DNA of 64,000 nt, from positions 1 to 64,000 of the forward strand of contig JAFZTV010000030.1 of assembly GCA_017618625.1 (NCBI GenBank). Reading direction: 5' to 3'. This DNA is from Bacteroidales bacterium. GTDB taxonomy: Bacteria; Bacteroidota; Bacteroidia; Bacteroidales; P3. The notes below the pieces were generated by a model, which ran no database searches, had not been told where the DNA came from, and saw only the letters and a list, made by a program, of their open reading frames with translations. Shown piece by piece: positions 25,549-35,098 of this stretch (positions are counted from its first letter, which is position 1; the number at the start of each line of letters is the position of its first letter). Both the position numbers and the translations under genes were made by a program.

Positions 25549-26139
25549 ATGATGAAAACAATACTTTACATTCACGGCTACCGTTCAAACAGCGGAGCCC
25601 GGAAGGCAGGGGAGCTGAAAGAGATGTTTCCTGACTGCAGGGTTCTTGTGCCCGACTTTGAATACAACCACTACACGGCGCAGGAGATAGGGGCGCAGAT
25701 AAGGGAGATTGTGGAGAAGAACAATGTGGACATGCTGGTGGGCAGCAGCCTAGGCGGTTTTTTCGCACTGTGTGCGACGGAGTGGTTTGAGGGACCGGTA
25801 TGGGGCATCAATCCAGCCATCCACCCTGTAGAGCAGTTTAACAAACACATAGTGCCGAAGCTGATGAAACGCTCGCCGCAGCTGATGCCGATAGCGAAGA
25901 AGAACCTGGAGTCGTATCAGAAATGCGAGGACGAGGTGTTTGCGAAGCTGCCGAAGAGAGATCATCAGATAAACCTAGCGCTGAGCACCGACGACGACAC
26001 TCTGGGAGACCACAAGGAGACGATAGCGGCTTTCCCGAATGCGGATCAGGTGGTGTGGCAGGACAATTCAGGACACCACTGCACGAGGTTCCCCGAGCTG
26101 AAGGAGCAGATGCAGAAGTCGCTTGACAGGATTGCCTGA
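25549..26139 (+). CDS. YqiA/YcfP-type alpha/beta hydrolase
   Basis: A 196-residue cytosolic hydrolase. It begins with the family pattern TILYIHGYRSNSGARKA and carries the nucleophile elbow GSSLGGFFA (residues ~65-73). It also has the strand PVWGINPAIHPVEQF and ends with the catalytic-histidine region NSGHHCTRFPEL. YqiA-type enzymes act on short ester substrates; the physiological target is not known. The gene stands alone between the S41 peptidase and parC, followed by an 8-bp repeat array. Confidence 0.87.
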   Translation: MMKTILYIHGYRSNSGARKAGELKEMFPDCRVLVPDFEYNHYTAQEIGAQIREIVEKNNVDMLVGSSLGGFFALCATEWFEGPVWGINPAIHPVEQFNKHIVPKLMKRSPQLMPIAKKNLESYQKCEDEVFAKLPKRDHQINLALSTDDDTLGDHKETIAAFPNADQVVWQDNSGHHCTRFPELKEQMQKSLDRIA

Positions 26140-26217
26140 GTGATTGAATGACAGAGTAACAGAGTGCTTGAATGTTCAATTGCTTGAGAGATTGAGCGAT
26201 TGTATGTTCAAGCAATT
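26138..26217. repeat. Degenerate 8-bp tandem repeat after the YqiA gene
   Basis: Ten phase-locked octamers starting with GAGTGATT, GAATGACA, GAGTAACA, GAGTGCTT and GAATGTTC overlap the stop codon of the hydrolase gene and run to 26217. The words change while the 8-bp register holds throughout. Confidence 0.75.
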
Positions 26218-26248
26218 TTCGATTTTTTGGAACATTAAACCGTAACAA

Positions 26249-28933
26249 GTGGACAACGAAGAGACCAACATACCAAACGAGGATGAACTGAACGAGAATA
26301 CGACAGCGTCGTCGGAATTTGTACCATCGCAAGATGAAGAGCCTGCCGGTGAAGGCGAGACCATATCGCTGGGCAACATGTTCCGCGACTACTGGATAGA
26401 CTATGCATCGGATGTGATACTGGACCGTTCGGTGCCGGACATCAACGACGGACTGAAACCGGTGCAGCGACGCATACTGCACACGATGAACGAGATGGAC
26501 GACGGACGGCTGAACAAGGTGCAGAGCATAGCGGGTCATACGATGACGTACCATCCGCACGGCGACCAATCGATAAAAGACGCCCTGGTGAACCTCGGAC
26601 AGAAAGAGCTGCTAATAGACTGCCAGGGTAACTGGGGAAACATACTTACCGGCGAAGACGCGGCTGCAGGTCGATATATAGAGGCAAGACTTTCGAAATT
26701 TGCAAAAGAGGTGGTGTTCAATAAGAAAACCACGCAATGGAAGCCGAGCTACGACGGACGCCACCAGGAGCCCGTCACGCTGCCTGTGAAGTTTCCGCTG
26801 CTGCTGGCACAGGGGACCAAAGGCATAGCTGTGACGCTGACATCGGTGATACTGCCACACAACTTCTGCGAGCTGATGGAGGCAAGTATCAACATACTGA
26901 AAGACGAGGAGTTCGAGATTTATCCCGACTTTCCGACAGGCGGACTGATTGACGTGTCGAAATACAACGATGGAGCACAGGGCGGCAGGCTGAGGATACG
27001 AGCCAAGATGCACTATGACGAGAAGCGCAAGGCAATAGTGATAACCGAAGTGCCGTACTCGGTGACCACCGGCGATTTGAGAGAGAGCATTATCAAGGCG
27101 TTCGAGAAGGGGAAGATAAAGATAAAGAAGGTGGAGGACTACACGGCTTCGGAGGCCGAAGTGGTAGTGTTCCTGCCCAGCGGAGTGTCGCCCGACCAGA
27201 CGATAGACGCGCTGTATGCCTTCACTCTGTGCCAGATATCGTTCTCGCCGCAGACATGCGTGATTGTCGACAACAAGCCGGTGTTCATGACAATATCGGA
27301 CATACTGCGCCATTCGACCATGAGAACCCGCGAGCTGCTGAGGAAGGAGCTGGAAATACAGCTGGAAGAGCTGAACGACCGATGGTACTGGGTGTCACTT
27401 GAGAAGATATTTTTTGAGAAGGGGATATACAAGAAGATGGAGAAGAAGGACAGCACGGACTGGGAGGAGCAGGTGGACGAGATGTGGAAAGCCTTCGGTC
27501 CATACAAGAAGAAGCTGAAACGGGAAGTGAGCCGCGAGGATGTGCTGAAACTGACCGAGAAACCAGTGAAGAAAATCTCGAAGTTCGACATAAAGAAGGC
27601 GGCCAACGAGATAGAGGAGATTGAGATGAACATGGACGAGGTGAACAACCACCTGGCCCACCTCACCGACTATGCCATCTCGTATTTCAAGCACATACTG
27701 GATAAATACGGCGAAGGGAGAGACCGCAAGACCGAGATACGAAACTTCGAGGACATACAGGCGGCAACGGTGGCTGTAGCCAACGAGAAACTGTATGTGA
27801 ACCGCACTACGGGATTCGCCGGATACGGCTTGAAACGAGAGGAAGGCGTCGAGTTTGTGTGCGACTGCTCCAAGATGGACGACATCATTGTGTTCCGCCG
27901 CGACGGCTCGATGATGGTGACGAAGGTGCAGGACAAGTGCTTTGTGGGTTCAGCCGACTGCACTGAAATAATATTCATATCGGTATTCCGCAAACGAGAC
28001 GAGCGCACAGTATATAACATGGTATATCGCGACGGCTCGGCAGGATATATCTTTGTCAAGCGTTTCTCCGTGACAGGTATTACCAGAGACAAACCCTACG
28101 ACCTTACCAAAGGCACAAAGAACTCGAAGATACTCTATTTCACGGCCAATCCCAACGGTGAAGCCGAGGTGATAACCATACACCACGTGAGCAAGCCGAA
28201 ATTGAAGAAGACCAGCTTCGACTTCGACTTCGCAACCCTTGCCATCAAAGGGCGTCAAGCTATGGGCAACATACTGACCCGCAACGCCGTACGCAACATA
28301 AACAAGGTGGGCGAAGGCATCTCGACACTCGGAGCCCGCAAGATATGGTTTGACGAAAGCGTGAAGCGGCTGAACGTCACCGAAGCGGGCCGCCTACTGG
28401 GCGAGTTCAAGGGGGCAGACAAGATTTTCACACTCATGCAGTCGGGCATTTTCCGCAATACCAACTTCGACCTCTCTAACCACTTTGAAGACGACCTGCT
28501 GGAGATTCGCAAGTACAACCGCCACAACATTGTGACCATCATATACAAGGAGGCCGAAGGCGGCAGTTACTACGTGAAGCGTTTTTCGATCGAGGACGCA
28601 AGCGACAAGAAGCTCTCTTTCCTCGAAGAAGGCAGCGGTGACACAATGGTGACATATTCGATGGACACCTACCCTCGGATGGAGATGATATATGACGAGA
28701 ATTCAGGTAAGAAGGTAGAGTCGGAGATTGTGAATATCTATGACTTCATAGCAGTAAAGGGCTACAAGGCCAAAGGAAAACGGTTGACAACCGCCGAGGT
28801 AAAGGAGTTCCGTTGGCTCGACCCACTGCCAGAACCCGAATATGAGGAGGACCCCGAACCAGAACAACCTGCCGACGTCGAAGGCGACGACCGCATGGGT
28901 TTTGCCGAAGGAATACAAAGTGAACTCTTTTAA
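26249..28933 (+). CDS. parC: DNA topoisomerase IV subunit A (GyrA/ParC family)
   Basis: An 894-residue type IIA topoisomerase A subunit using a GTG start. After an acidic N-terminal tail (to residue ~45) it has the winged-helix/tower core: VPDINDGLKPVQRRILHTM, AGHTMTYHPHGDQSIKDALVNLGQ, and the catalytic tyrosine in AAAGRYIEARLS. A long coiled coil (LRKELEIQLEELNDR; EIEEIEMNMDEVNNHL) and a beta-propeller C-terminal domain follow. The propeller ends in an acidic tail (EPEYEEDPEPEQP). Together with ParE, which is not in the window, it decatenates chromosomes. The ParC assignment over GyrA rests on overall Bacteroidales likeness. Confidence 0.9.
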   Translation: MDNEETNIPNEDELNENTTASSEFVPSQDEEPAGEGETISLGNMFRDYWIDYASDVILDRSVPDINDGLKPVQRRILHTMNEMDDGRLNKVQSIAGHTMTYHPHGDQSIKDALVNLGQKELLIDCQGNWGNILTGEDAAAGRYIEARLSKFAKEVVFNKKTTQWKPSYDGRHQEPVTLPVKFPLLLAQGTKGIAVTLTSVILPHNFCELMEASINILKDEEFEIYPDFPTGGLIDVSKYNDGAQGGRLRIRAKMHYDEKRKAIVITEVPYSVTTGDLRESIIKAFEKGKIKIKKVEDYTASEAEVVVFLPSGVSPDQTIDALYAFTLCQISFSPQTCVIVDNKPVFMTISDILRHSTMRTRELLRKELEIQLEELNDRWYWVSLEKIFFEKGIYKKMEKKDSTDWEEQVDEMWKAFGPYKKKLKREVSREDVLKLTEKPVKKISKFDIKKAANEIEEIEMNMDEVNNHLAHLTDYAISYFKHILDKYGEGRDRKTEIRNFEDIQAATVAVANEKLYVNRTTGFAGYGLKREEGVEFVCDCSKMDDIIVFRRDGSMMVTKVQDKCFVGSADCTEIIFISVFRKRDERTVYNMVYRDGSAGYIFVKRFSVTGITRDKPYDLTKGTKNSKILYFTANPNGEAEVITIHHVSKPKLKKTSFDFDFATLAIKGRQAMGNILTRNAVRNINKVGEGISTLGARKIWFDESVKRLNVTEAGRLLGEFKGADKIFTLMQSGIFRNTNFDLSNHFEDDLLEIRKYNRHNIVTIIYKEAEGGSYYVKRFSIEDASDKKLSFLEEGSGDTMVTYSMDTYPRMEMIYDENSGKKVESEIVNIYDFIAVKGYKAKGKRLTTAEVKEFRWLDPLPEPEYEEDPEPEQPADVEGDDRMGFAEGIQSELF

Positions 28934-28940
28934 TTGAACG

Positions 28941-30188
28941 ATGAAGATACTCGCTGTACTTCCAAGGTTCCCCTACCCTCTCGAAAAAGGAGACAAACTG
29001 CGAGCCTACCACCAGCTGCGACAGCTGGCCAAAAGCAACCAGATATACCTTTTCTGCACCACCCACACAAAGCTCAGCCCCGAAGAAATCGAGGCTGTGA
29101 GCGTATTCTGCGCCGACGTCAAGATTGTGAAGACAACCAAACTCAAGTCGCTACTCAACGCCGCCATCTATTTTGCCACAGGACGTTCGCTCCAGCTAGG
29201 ATACTGGGATTCCCTGACCACCCGTTCCGCCTTCCGGCGCTTCGAGCAGAAGGTGAAGCCCGACGTGCTCTATTGCCAGATGGTGCGTACAATGCCGTGG
29301 GTCGAGAAATCAAAAACCACCAAGGTAATAGACTATCAGGACTCGCTGTCAACCAATGTAGCCAGACGAGCCAAGATGTCGTCTGGCCTATGGAAACGGA
29401 TATTAAACCACGAGGCAGCCTGCCTCGAAAAAGCCGAGCAGAAAGCCCTGACCATGTTCGACCGCCACACAATAATTTCTAGACGCGACCGTCGAGCCGT
29501 GAGAAAAGAGAGCGATATCCACATAGACGTGGTAACCAACGGCATAGACTCCGATTATTTCGCACCGTCGGATATCGAGAAGACCGCCGATATAGTGTTT
29601 TGCGGCAACATGCAGTATGAACCCAACGTTAACGCTGCCAAGTTCTTAGTGGAACGCATAATGCCCAAAGTATGGCGAACGCTGCCCGACACAACCGTTG
29701 TGCTGGCTGGAGCAGAGCCCACCAAGGCAGTGAGAGCCCTCGCCGGACCGAAGGTGACTGTCACCGGATGGGTGCCAGACATACGCCCCTGCTACCAGTC
29801 GGCCCGTATATTCGTGGCACCGATGCTATCAGGCTCGGGACTGCAGAACAAACTGCTTGAGGCCATGGCAATGGGCATCCCCTGCGTTACCACCTTGGTC
29901 GCAAACGGCACCCTCGGTGCCACCTCCAAACAGGAGATTCTTGTCGGCAAATGCCCTGACGCCATGGTCAGCCACATCGTAAGACTCCTTGGCGACAGCA
30001 GTCTGCGAGAGCGCCTCTCGGTCAAAGGCAGAACTTTTGTGCAGAAGAACTATTCGTGGGAAGAGAGCGGAAAACACCTCGAACTCGTGCTCCGCCAGGC
30101 CGCAAAGAAAGACGAACCAAAACCACAAAGACGAAAAAAATGGGTGCCAAATGGAAACCGGACAAAGGTAAATGGAAAGACGGAATAG
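28941..30188 (+). CDS. GT4-type glycosyltransferase (TIGR03087-like)
   Basis: A 415-residue cytosolic glycosyltransferase with two Rossmann domains. The N-terminal half starts KILAVLPRFPYPLEKGDKLRAYH, typical of the sugar-PEP-CTERM/Stp2-like group. The C-terminal half has the GT4 donor site: VVTNGIDSDYF, IVFCGNMQYEPNV, VTGWVPDIRPCYQSARIFVAPMLSGSGLQNKLLEAMAMGIPCVTT. An Arg/Lys-rich tail ends the protein. Its last 49 bp overlap the start of hflX. It probably adds a sugar to a surface glycan; no partner sugar genes adjoin it. Confidence 0.88.
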   Translation: MKILAVLPRFPYPLEKGDKLRAYHQLRQLAKSNQIYLFCTTHTKLSPEEIEAVSVFCADVKIVKTTKLKSLLNAAIYFATGRSLQLGYWDSLTTRSAFRRFEQKVKPDVLYCQMVRTMPWVEKSKTTKVIDYQDSLSTNVARRAKMSSGLWKRILNHEAACLEKAEQKALTMFDRHTIISRRDRRAVRKESDIHIDVVTNGIDSDYFAPSDIEKTADIVFCGNMQYEPNVNAAKFLVERIMPKVWRTLPDTTVVLAGAEPTKAVRALAGPKVTVTGWVPDIRPCYQSARIFVAPMLSGSGLQNKLLEAMAMGIPCVTTLVANGTLGATSKQEILVGKCPDAMVSHIVRLLGDSSLRERLSVKGRTFVQKNYSWEESGKHLELVLRQAAKKDEPKPQRRKKWVPNGNRTKVNGKTE

Positions 30189-31426
30189 GGACATGGGAGT
30201 CCGAGAACCGTAAACGGCCCACGCCCCAGCAACGCAACACCTTCGATACCAAGCCTGTGGCCGAGAAGGCCATTCTTGTGGCTGTATGCCCTTCTGGTAC
30301 CAAGATTGAATACACCGAGGAGTGCCTGGCCGAACTAGAATTTCTGCTTCAGACCGCCGGCGGCATACCCGTCAGGAAAGTGATTCAAAAGCTAGAACGC
30401 CCCGACACACGCACCTATATCGGAAGCGGCAAGATTGAGGAAGTGCTGGGATACAAGGACACACTGGAAGCCGACATCATGGTTTTCGACGACGAACTCT
30501 CGCCGGCTCAGCTGCGCAACCTTGAACGCACCTTCAACTGCCGAATACTCGACCGCACCACACTCATTCTCGACATCTTCGCCAAGCATGCCCGAACCTC
30601 CACCGCCAAGACACAGGTCGAACTGGCTCAGCTACAATACATGCTGCCCCGACTCACCCGACTCTGGACCCACTTAGAGCGGCAACGCGGCGGTATCGGA
30701 ATGAGAGGCCCCGGAGAAACACAGATTGAGACAGACCGCCGGCTCATCACCGAGAAGATAAGCCTGCTCAAGGAACGACTAAAAGACATCGACAAACAGA
30801 AGACCCTCCAGCGCAAAAACAGAGAAAGCCTCGTCCGTGTCGCACTTATCGGCTATACCAACGTCGGCAAGTCAACACTCATGAACTTACTCAGCAAAAG
30901 TGACGTCACCGCCGAAAACAAACTATTCGCCACCCTCGACACCACAGTCCGCAAGGTGGTCATAGACAATCTGCCCTTCCTGCTGACCGACACAGTCGGA
31001 TTCATCAGAAAACTCCCCCACGGCCTTGTAGAATCCTTCAAGTCAACCCTCGACGAAGTGCGTGAGGCAGATCTCCTTATGCACATTATAGACATCTCAC
31101 ACCCCAACTACGAGGAACAGATAGCCGCCGTCAACCGCACCCTCGACGAGATTGGCTGCGCCGACAAACCCACCATCATGGTGTTCAACAAAATAGACGC
31201 ATACACATACACCCCCAAGGAGGAAGACGACCTCACACCAATGACCAAGGCCAACTGGACCCTCGACATGCTGAAAGAGACCTGGATGGGCAAGAACCCC
31301 GACCATAAGACCATATTCATATCGGCTGCCAACAAAGAAAACGTCGATGCACTCCGAACAATGATGTACGACGACATAAAGCGCATACACGCCATCCGTT
31401 ACCCCTACAACAACTTTCTCTACTGA
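30140..31426 (+). CDS. hflX: GTPase HflX
   Basis: A 428-residue ribosome-associated GTPase that splits stalled or stressed ribosomes. The N-terminal domain contains PVAEKAILVAV and TRTYIGSGKIEEV. The glycine-rich linker RGGIGMRGPGETQIETDRR leads into the G domain, with G1 GYTNVGKST, G3 DTVGF and G4 NKID. I chose the ATG at 30140 (MGAKWKPDKGK); an earlier in-frame ATG at 30056 lies deep in the glycosyltransferase gene. It overlaps that gene by 49 bp, and its stop overlaps mtgA's ATG (ATGA), so the three appear co-expressed. Confidence 0.95.
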   Translation: MGAKWKPDKGKWKDGIGTWESENRKRPTPQQRNTFDTKPVAEKAILVAVCPSGTKIEYTEECLAELEFLLQTAGGIPVRKVIQKLERPDTRTYIGSGKIEEVLGYKDTLEADIMVFDDELSPAQLRNLERTFNCRILDRTTLILDIFAKHARTSTAKTQVELAQLQYMLPRLTRLWTHLERQRGGIGMRGPGETQIETDRRLITEKISLLKERLKDIDKQKTLQRKNRESLVRVALIGYTNVGKSTLMNLLSKSDVTAENKLFATLDTTVRKVVIDNLPFLLTDTVGFIRKLPHGLVESFKSTLDEVREADLLMHIIDISHPNYEEQIAAVNRTLDEIGCADKPTIMVFNKIDAYTYTPKEEDDLTPMTKANWTLDMLKETWMGKNPDHKTIFISAANKENVDALRTMMYDDIKRIHAIRYPYNNFLY

Positions 31427-32292
31427 TGAAACCCAAGAAACCCGCAAAGAAAAGCCCCGGCAAATCAAAAGGTAAGAAATCACACCGCCTCACAGGCTGG
31501 AAATCACTCCCCCTGTGGCGCAAGCTGCTGCGGCTCATCTGGCTTGTCCCACTCGTTCTGTGGCTCCTCTCCCTGCTGATAGTAGTCGCCTATCGATGGA
31601 TCAACCCACCCATCACGCCACTAATGGTGCAACGCTTCAACCAGCAACTTTTCCAGAAAAACCGCCCCGTCAACTACGAACATAAAAGCGTCAAGATAGA
31701 GAACATCTCTCACTATATGGTTGACTGCGTTGTCGCATCCGAAGACGGTCTCTTTATGTACCACCACGGCTTTGACGTCAAACAGCTCAAGCAGTCCTAC
31801 AACGAAAACAAGCGAGGACGCCGCATCAGAGGCGGAAGCACCATCTCCATGCAGACCGCCAAGAACGTCTTTCTACCGCACAAGCGTAGCATGTGGCGCA
31901 AAGCCCTAGAAGCCTACTATACCCAGCTCATCGAGTGGTTATGGGGCAAGAAACGCATCATGGAAGTCTATCTCAACGTCATCGAGTTCGGCGACGGCAT
32001 TTACGGCGTCGAAGCCGCCAGCCAGCACTACTACGGCTGCCCCGCCTCCGAACTCTCACGCCACCAGGCCGCCGAACTAGCGGTCAGCCTGCCAGCACCG
32101 CTACGCCGCAACCCCGGCAACCCTTCGGCCTATTTCCGCAAACGTACCCGAGCCATCGAAGCCCGCTCCAAGCAGTACGGCCGCATCAATCTCGATGCAA
32201 AGAAAGAAGACCTCAACCCAAAATATCGCAACCAAGAGTCCATCCTAGACTTTGTCAAGTGGTATCGTAAGCAGAAAAAGAGCGAAAAGTAA
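31426..32292 (+). CDS. mtgA: Monofunctional peptidoglycan glycosyltransferase
   Basis: A 288-residue inner-membrane GT51 enzyme that polymerises lipid II into glycan strands. It has a basic N-terminus, one membrane helix (LIWLVPLVLWLLSLLIVVAY, residues ~38-57), and the GT51 motifs in order. These are the catalytic glutamate in ASEDGLFMYHHGFD, GGSTISMQTAKNVFL, KRIMEVYLNVIEFGDGIYGVEAASQHYYG, and QAAELAVSLPAP. No transpeptidase domain follows, so it is monofunctional. The start overlaps hflX by ATGA. It links this window to cell-wall synthesis together with murL, the MurD-type fusion and dapF. Confidence 0.95.
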   Translation: MKPKKPAKKSPGKSKGKKSHRLTGWKSLPLWRKLLRLIWLVPLVLWLLSLLIVVAYRWINPPITPLMVQRFNQQLFQKNRPVNYEHKSVKIENISHYMVDCVVASEDGLFMYHHGFDVKQLKQSYNENKRGRRIRGGSTISMQTAKNVFLPHKRSMWRKALEAYYTQLIEWLWGKKRIMEVYLNVIEFGDGIYGVEAASQHYYGCPASELSRHQAAELAVSLPAPLRRNPGNPSAYFRKRTRAIEARSKQYGRINLDAKKEDLNPKYRNQESILDFVKWYRKQKKSEK

Positions 32293-32325
32293 TCAGTTTT
32301 GAGTTTCAAGAATTGAGTTTTTAAC
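32291..32325. repeat. Degenerate 7-bp tandem repeat
   Basis: Five heptamers (AATCAGT, TTTGAGT, TTCAAGA, ATTGAGT, TTTTAAC) occupy the mtgA-xerD spacer and overlap the last bases of the mtgA stop. Confidence 0.6.
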
Positions 32326-32386
32326 AAAATCTATCAAGGTGCAGGTCAATATAGACAGTACGATTATAACAAAACGCTGGCGTGAG

Positions 32387-33271
32387 ATGGAGCGTGAATT
32401 CGAGACCCACCTGCGCCTCGAACGCGGCCTTTCTGCCAACACCACCGCCGGCTACCTCAGCGACCTGAGCCACCTTGAGCGCTACGCCACCGAGCGTGGC
32501 ATAACTCCTGACAAGGTTGAAACCTCCAATATCGAGTCCCTGATAGCCGAATTGAACGAACTCGACATCGCCGCCACGACCCAGAGCCGCTTCGTCTCTG
32601 CTTTCCGCTCCTTCTACCGTATGATGATACTCGACGACCGTATGAAAGAGAACCCCGCTGAGTTCGTCACCCTCCCAAAACGCCCAAAACACCTCCCCGA
32701 CATACTCACCGACGCCGACATCGACGCCATCCAGCGCACCTTCGACCGCTCCACCCCCGACGGCGAGCGCAACTACGTCATCATCGAAGTGCTCTACGGC
32801 TGCGGACTCCGTGTCAGCGAGCTCGTAGGGCTGAAACTGGGCAACATCTACGAGCAGGAACAGTGCCTCCGAATCTTCGGCAAAGGCGACAAAGAACGCT
32901 GGGTGCCCATCAACCAGCGGGCCCTCGACCTCATGCTCACCTATATCCACAACGTTCGTTCCCACCTCGACATCAAGAAAGGCGAGGAAAGCTATGTCTT
33001 CATCAGCCGTCTGGGGCGGCATCTAAGCAGGAACTTCGTCTTCATGTTCCTGCAGGACGCCGTTAAGAAAGCAGGCATCAGCAAGCATGTCTCGCCCCAC
33101 AGCCTGCGACACAGCTTCGCCACCGAACTCGTCAACGGAGGTGCCGACCTCAGGGCAGTGCAGGAGATGCTGGGGCACGCCCACCTTGCCACCACCGAGA
33201 TATACACACACCTCTCGCCAGGATACCTGCGTGAGACCATCGAGACTTATCACCCACACTATAAGAATTAA
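32387..33271 (+). CDS. xerD: Tyrosine recombinase XerD
   Basis: A 294-residue site-specific recombinase that resolves chromosome dimers at dif. The ATG at 32387 gives the usual N-terminus MEREFETHLRLERGLSANT; an in-frame GTG at 32339 would add 16 residues. The SAM-like core-binding domain is followed by the catalytic domain with all active residues. These are Arg in GCGLRVSELVGL, Lys in GKGDKERWVPI, HxxR in SPHSLRHSFATEL, and His and Tyr in LGHAHLATTEIYTH. The gene stands alone and is not flanked by att-like repeats, so it looks like the housekeeping XerD and not an integrase. Confidence 0.95.
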   Translation: MEREFETHLRLERGLSANTTAGYLSDLSHLERYATERGITPDKVETSNIESLIAELNELDIAATTQSRFVSAFRSFYRMMILDDRMKENPAEFVTLPKRPKHLPDILTDADIDAIQRTFDRSTPDGERNYVIIEVLYGCGLRVSELVGLKLGNIYEQEQCLRIFGKGDKERWVPINQRALDLMLTYIHNVRSHLDIKKGEESYVFISRLGRHLSRNFVFMFLQDAVKKAGISKHVSPHSLRHSFATELVNGGADLRAVQEMLGHAHLATTEIYTHLSPGYLRETIETYHPHYKN

Positions 33272-33360
33272 GCTAGCGGTCAGGTGAGGGTCAGCATGGG
33301 GCGAATAGAGGTTAGCAGTCAGTATAAGCAATCACATTTGTCAGACACTATTCACACTTC
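33272..33360. repeat. Degenerate 7-bp repeat running into comEC
   Basis: Heptamer-phased words (for example GCTAGCG, GTCAGGT, GAGGGTC, then AGCAGTC, AGTATAA, TATTCAC, ACTTCAC) fill the xerD-comEC junction. They continue through the first ~20 codons of comEC. The register is less perfect than at other sites. Confidence 0.45.
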
Positions 33361-34957
33361 ACATAACAACCCTTTCCTCTATGCCGTGGCTTTTGCCGTT
33401 GGATGCGGCATCGGCACTTACGGCAACCTCGACGGCGTCGCACACATCCTGCTGCCATGTGCCGTAGGGCTCTGCCTGCTGAACGCACTCCTCCTCATCC
33501 ACCAAACCCGGAACCACCGCAGGCTTTCGCTTGCCACCACCCTCGTCATCGCCGTCTTGCTAGGACTGACGGCCTATGACCTACGCAACCCCATTCACCG
33601 TGAGGACAACTACATCCGTCACGTCGAGGATATGGCCCCGACCTGCTTTGTGGCCGAAGTTAAAAGCGAGCCACAACGGACAACCAAGCGTCTGAAAGCC
33701 ATCGTCGAAGTCACGGCAATAAAAGATGGCGACAGCCTTGTGACCACCGTCGGCAAAGCCGTCGTTTACTACGACACTCTCGCCACCTGGGTGGCACCGG
33801 GAGTGCGGATTATGGCCGTCGGCAAATTTCAGCCACTGCCATCCACCGTCGGGCCAGAACGTTTCCGATACCGCCAATACATGCGACGCAAAGGTGTTAT
33901 GAGCCAATGTTTCGCCACCGGCATAGAACCCGTTGAATCGGGCGACAGACTGATGCTGCGGATACGACGCTGGCGCAACACCCTCGCCAAGATTGTAAAC
34001 TCCAGCCATCTGTTGCCCGAACGGCAAGGTATAGCAAAAGCGCTTGTCCTGGGCGACCGAAGCGCACCCAACGAAATCACCAAAGCCGAGTTCCGAGCCG
34101 CCGGGCTGTCGCATCTTTTGTGTGTGTCGGGGCTGCATGTGGGCATCGTGGCGCTGATAGTGGGGCTGATTTTCCGTCCATTCGGCACAAACAAGCGTAC
34201 ACGGCTACTTAAAGGGTTGGCCGAGCTAGTGGCGGTGTGGCTGTTTGTCCTCATGACGGGTGCGGCCCCATCGACTCTGCGAGCCGGGACGATGTTTTCT
34301 TTCATCATCGTGGGACGGCTGGTCACCAACCGCCCGGCATCGCTGGTAGCCCTTGGGTTGTCGGCCTTGACGTTGCTGATGATACGTCCCACACTGATTG
34401 CCGACATCGGCTTCCAGTTTTCATACACGGCGGTGACGGGAATAGCGGTATTCTACTACCCCATCCACGACCTGCTGCCACTGAGACGGCTGGGTGACGC
34501 TTCTGAATATATGGGTGAAAAGCTGTCAAGGAGGCAAAGACGATGGCGGCGGTTGAAATGGTTGTGCAGGAGGGTGGCGGCGGACGGTCTGGAGCTGCTT
34601 TGGAAAAGCACGGTGCTGACCATAGTAGCGCAAGTGTGTGTGATGCCGCTGACGCTGTATTATTTCAATTATCTGACGCCGTGGTTTCTCATGGCCGGCG
34701 TTCTCATTGTGCCGTTTATGGGGCTGCTGCTGGGTAGCATAATGGTGATGATGGCGACAAGCGGATGGCCGTGGGGCTGGCAGACGATGACAGAGGTTGT
34801 GAACTGGGAACTGGGAGTGGTGAGCGACCTGACCCAATGGGTGGCGGCATTGCCCGGGGCGATGGTGGAGGATGTGCGGTTCACCCTGCCGATGCTGATA
34901 GTGGCAATGCTGGCCTTGACAACGGCTGCAGTGTGGCTGCGTAGCGTTAAGAAGTAG
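33296..34957 (+). CDS. ComEC/Rec2-family DNA-uptake channel protein, short form
   Basis: A 553-residue integral membrane protein. An OB-like soluble region (AEVKSEPQRTTKRLKAIVEVTAI; PEGRF-type FQPLPSTVGPERFRYRQYMRRKGV) is followed by the competence domain with many helices. That domain holds the motifs LLCVSGLHVGIVALIVG, FVLMTGAAPSTLRAG, and IADIGFQFSYTAVTGIAVF. The C-terminal metallo-beta-lactamase domain of Bacillus ComEC is missing, which is common in Bacteroidota. The ATG at 33296 is chosen over a GTG at 33284; both lie in repeat DNA. Codon third positions switch from C-rich to G-rich near 34.1 kb. Confidence 0.9.
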   Translation: MGRIEVSSQYKQSHLSDTIHTSHNNPFLYAVAFAVGCGIGTYGNLDGVAHILLPCAVGLCLLNALLLIHQTRNHRRLSLATTLVIAVLLGLTAYDLRNPIHREDNYIRHVEDMAPTCFVAEVKSEPQRTTKRLKAIVEVTAIKDGDSLVTTVGKAVVYYDTLATWVAPGVRIMAVGKFQPLPSTVGPERFRYRQYMRRKGVMSQCFATGIEPVESGDRLMLRIRRWRNTLAKIVNSSHLLPERQGIAKALVLGDRSAPNEITKAEFRAAGLSHLLCVSGLHVGIVALIVGLIFRPFGTNKRTRLLKGLAELVAVWLFVLMTGAAPSTLRAGTMFSFIIVGRLVTNRPASLVALGLSALTLLMIRPTLIADIGFQFSYTAVTGIAVFYYPIHDLLPLRRLGDASEYMGEKLSRRQRRWRRLKWLCRRVAADGLELLWKSTVLTIVAQVCVMPLTLYYFNYLTPWFLMAGVLIVPFMGLLLGSIMVMMATSGWPWGWQTMTEVVNWELGVVSDLTQWVAALPGAMVEDVRFTLPMLIVAMLALTTAAVWLRSVKK

Positions 34958-34993
34958 TGATCAGGCAAATAGGTTTAATGTGAACCCTGCCCA

Positions 34994-35037
34994 AAGTCCG
35001 AGTCAAGTCCGAGTCAACTCCGAATCAACTCCGAGTA
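34994..35037. repeat. Degenerate 11-bp tandem repeat (4 units)
   Basis: Four contiguous 11-mers, AAGTCCGAGTC, AAGTCCGAGTC, AACTCCGAATC and AACTCCGAGTA, in the comEC-mscS spacer. Confidence 0.85.
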
Positions 35038-35098
35038 TAGCTTGAGCAAAAACCATTAAAACAACAACAACAAGTCCACATCACCAACATCCGCCCCC

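Noticed and set aside
32387..33271. Integrase of a mobile element
   Set aside because: The recombinase matches housekeeping XerD, has no flanking direct repeats or tRNA, and no other mobility genes are near.
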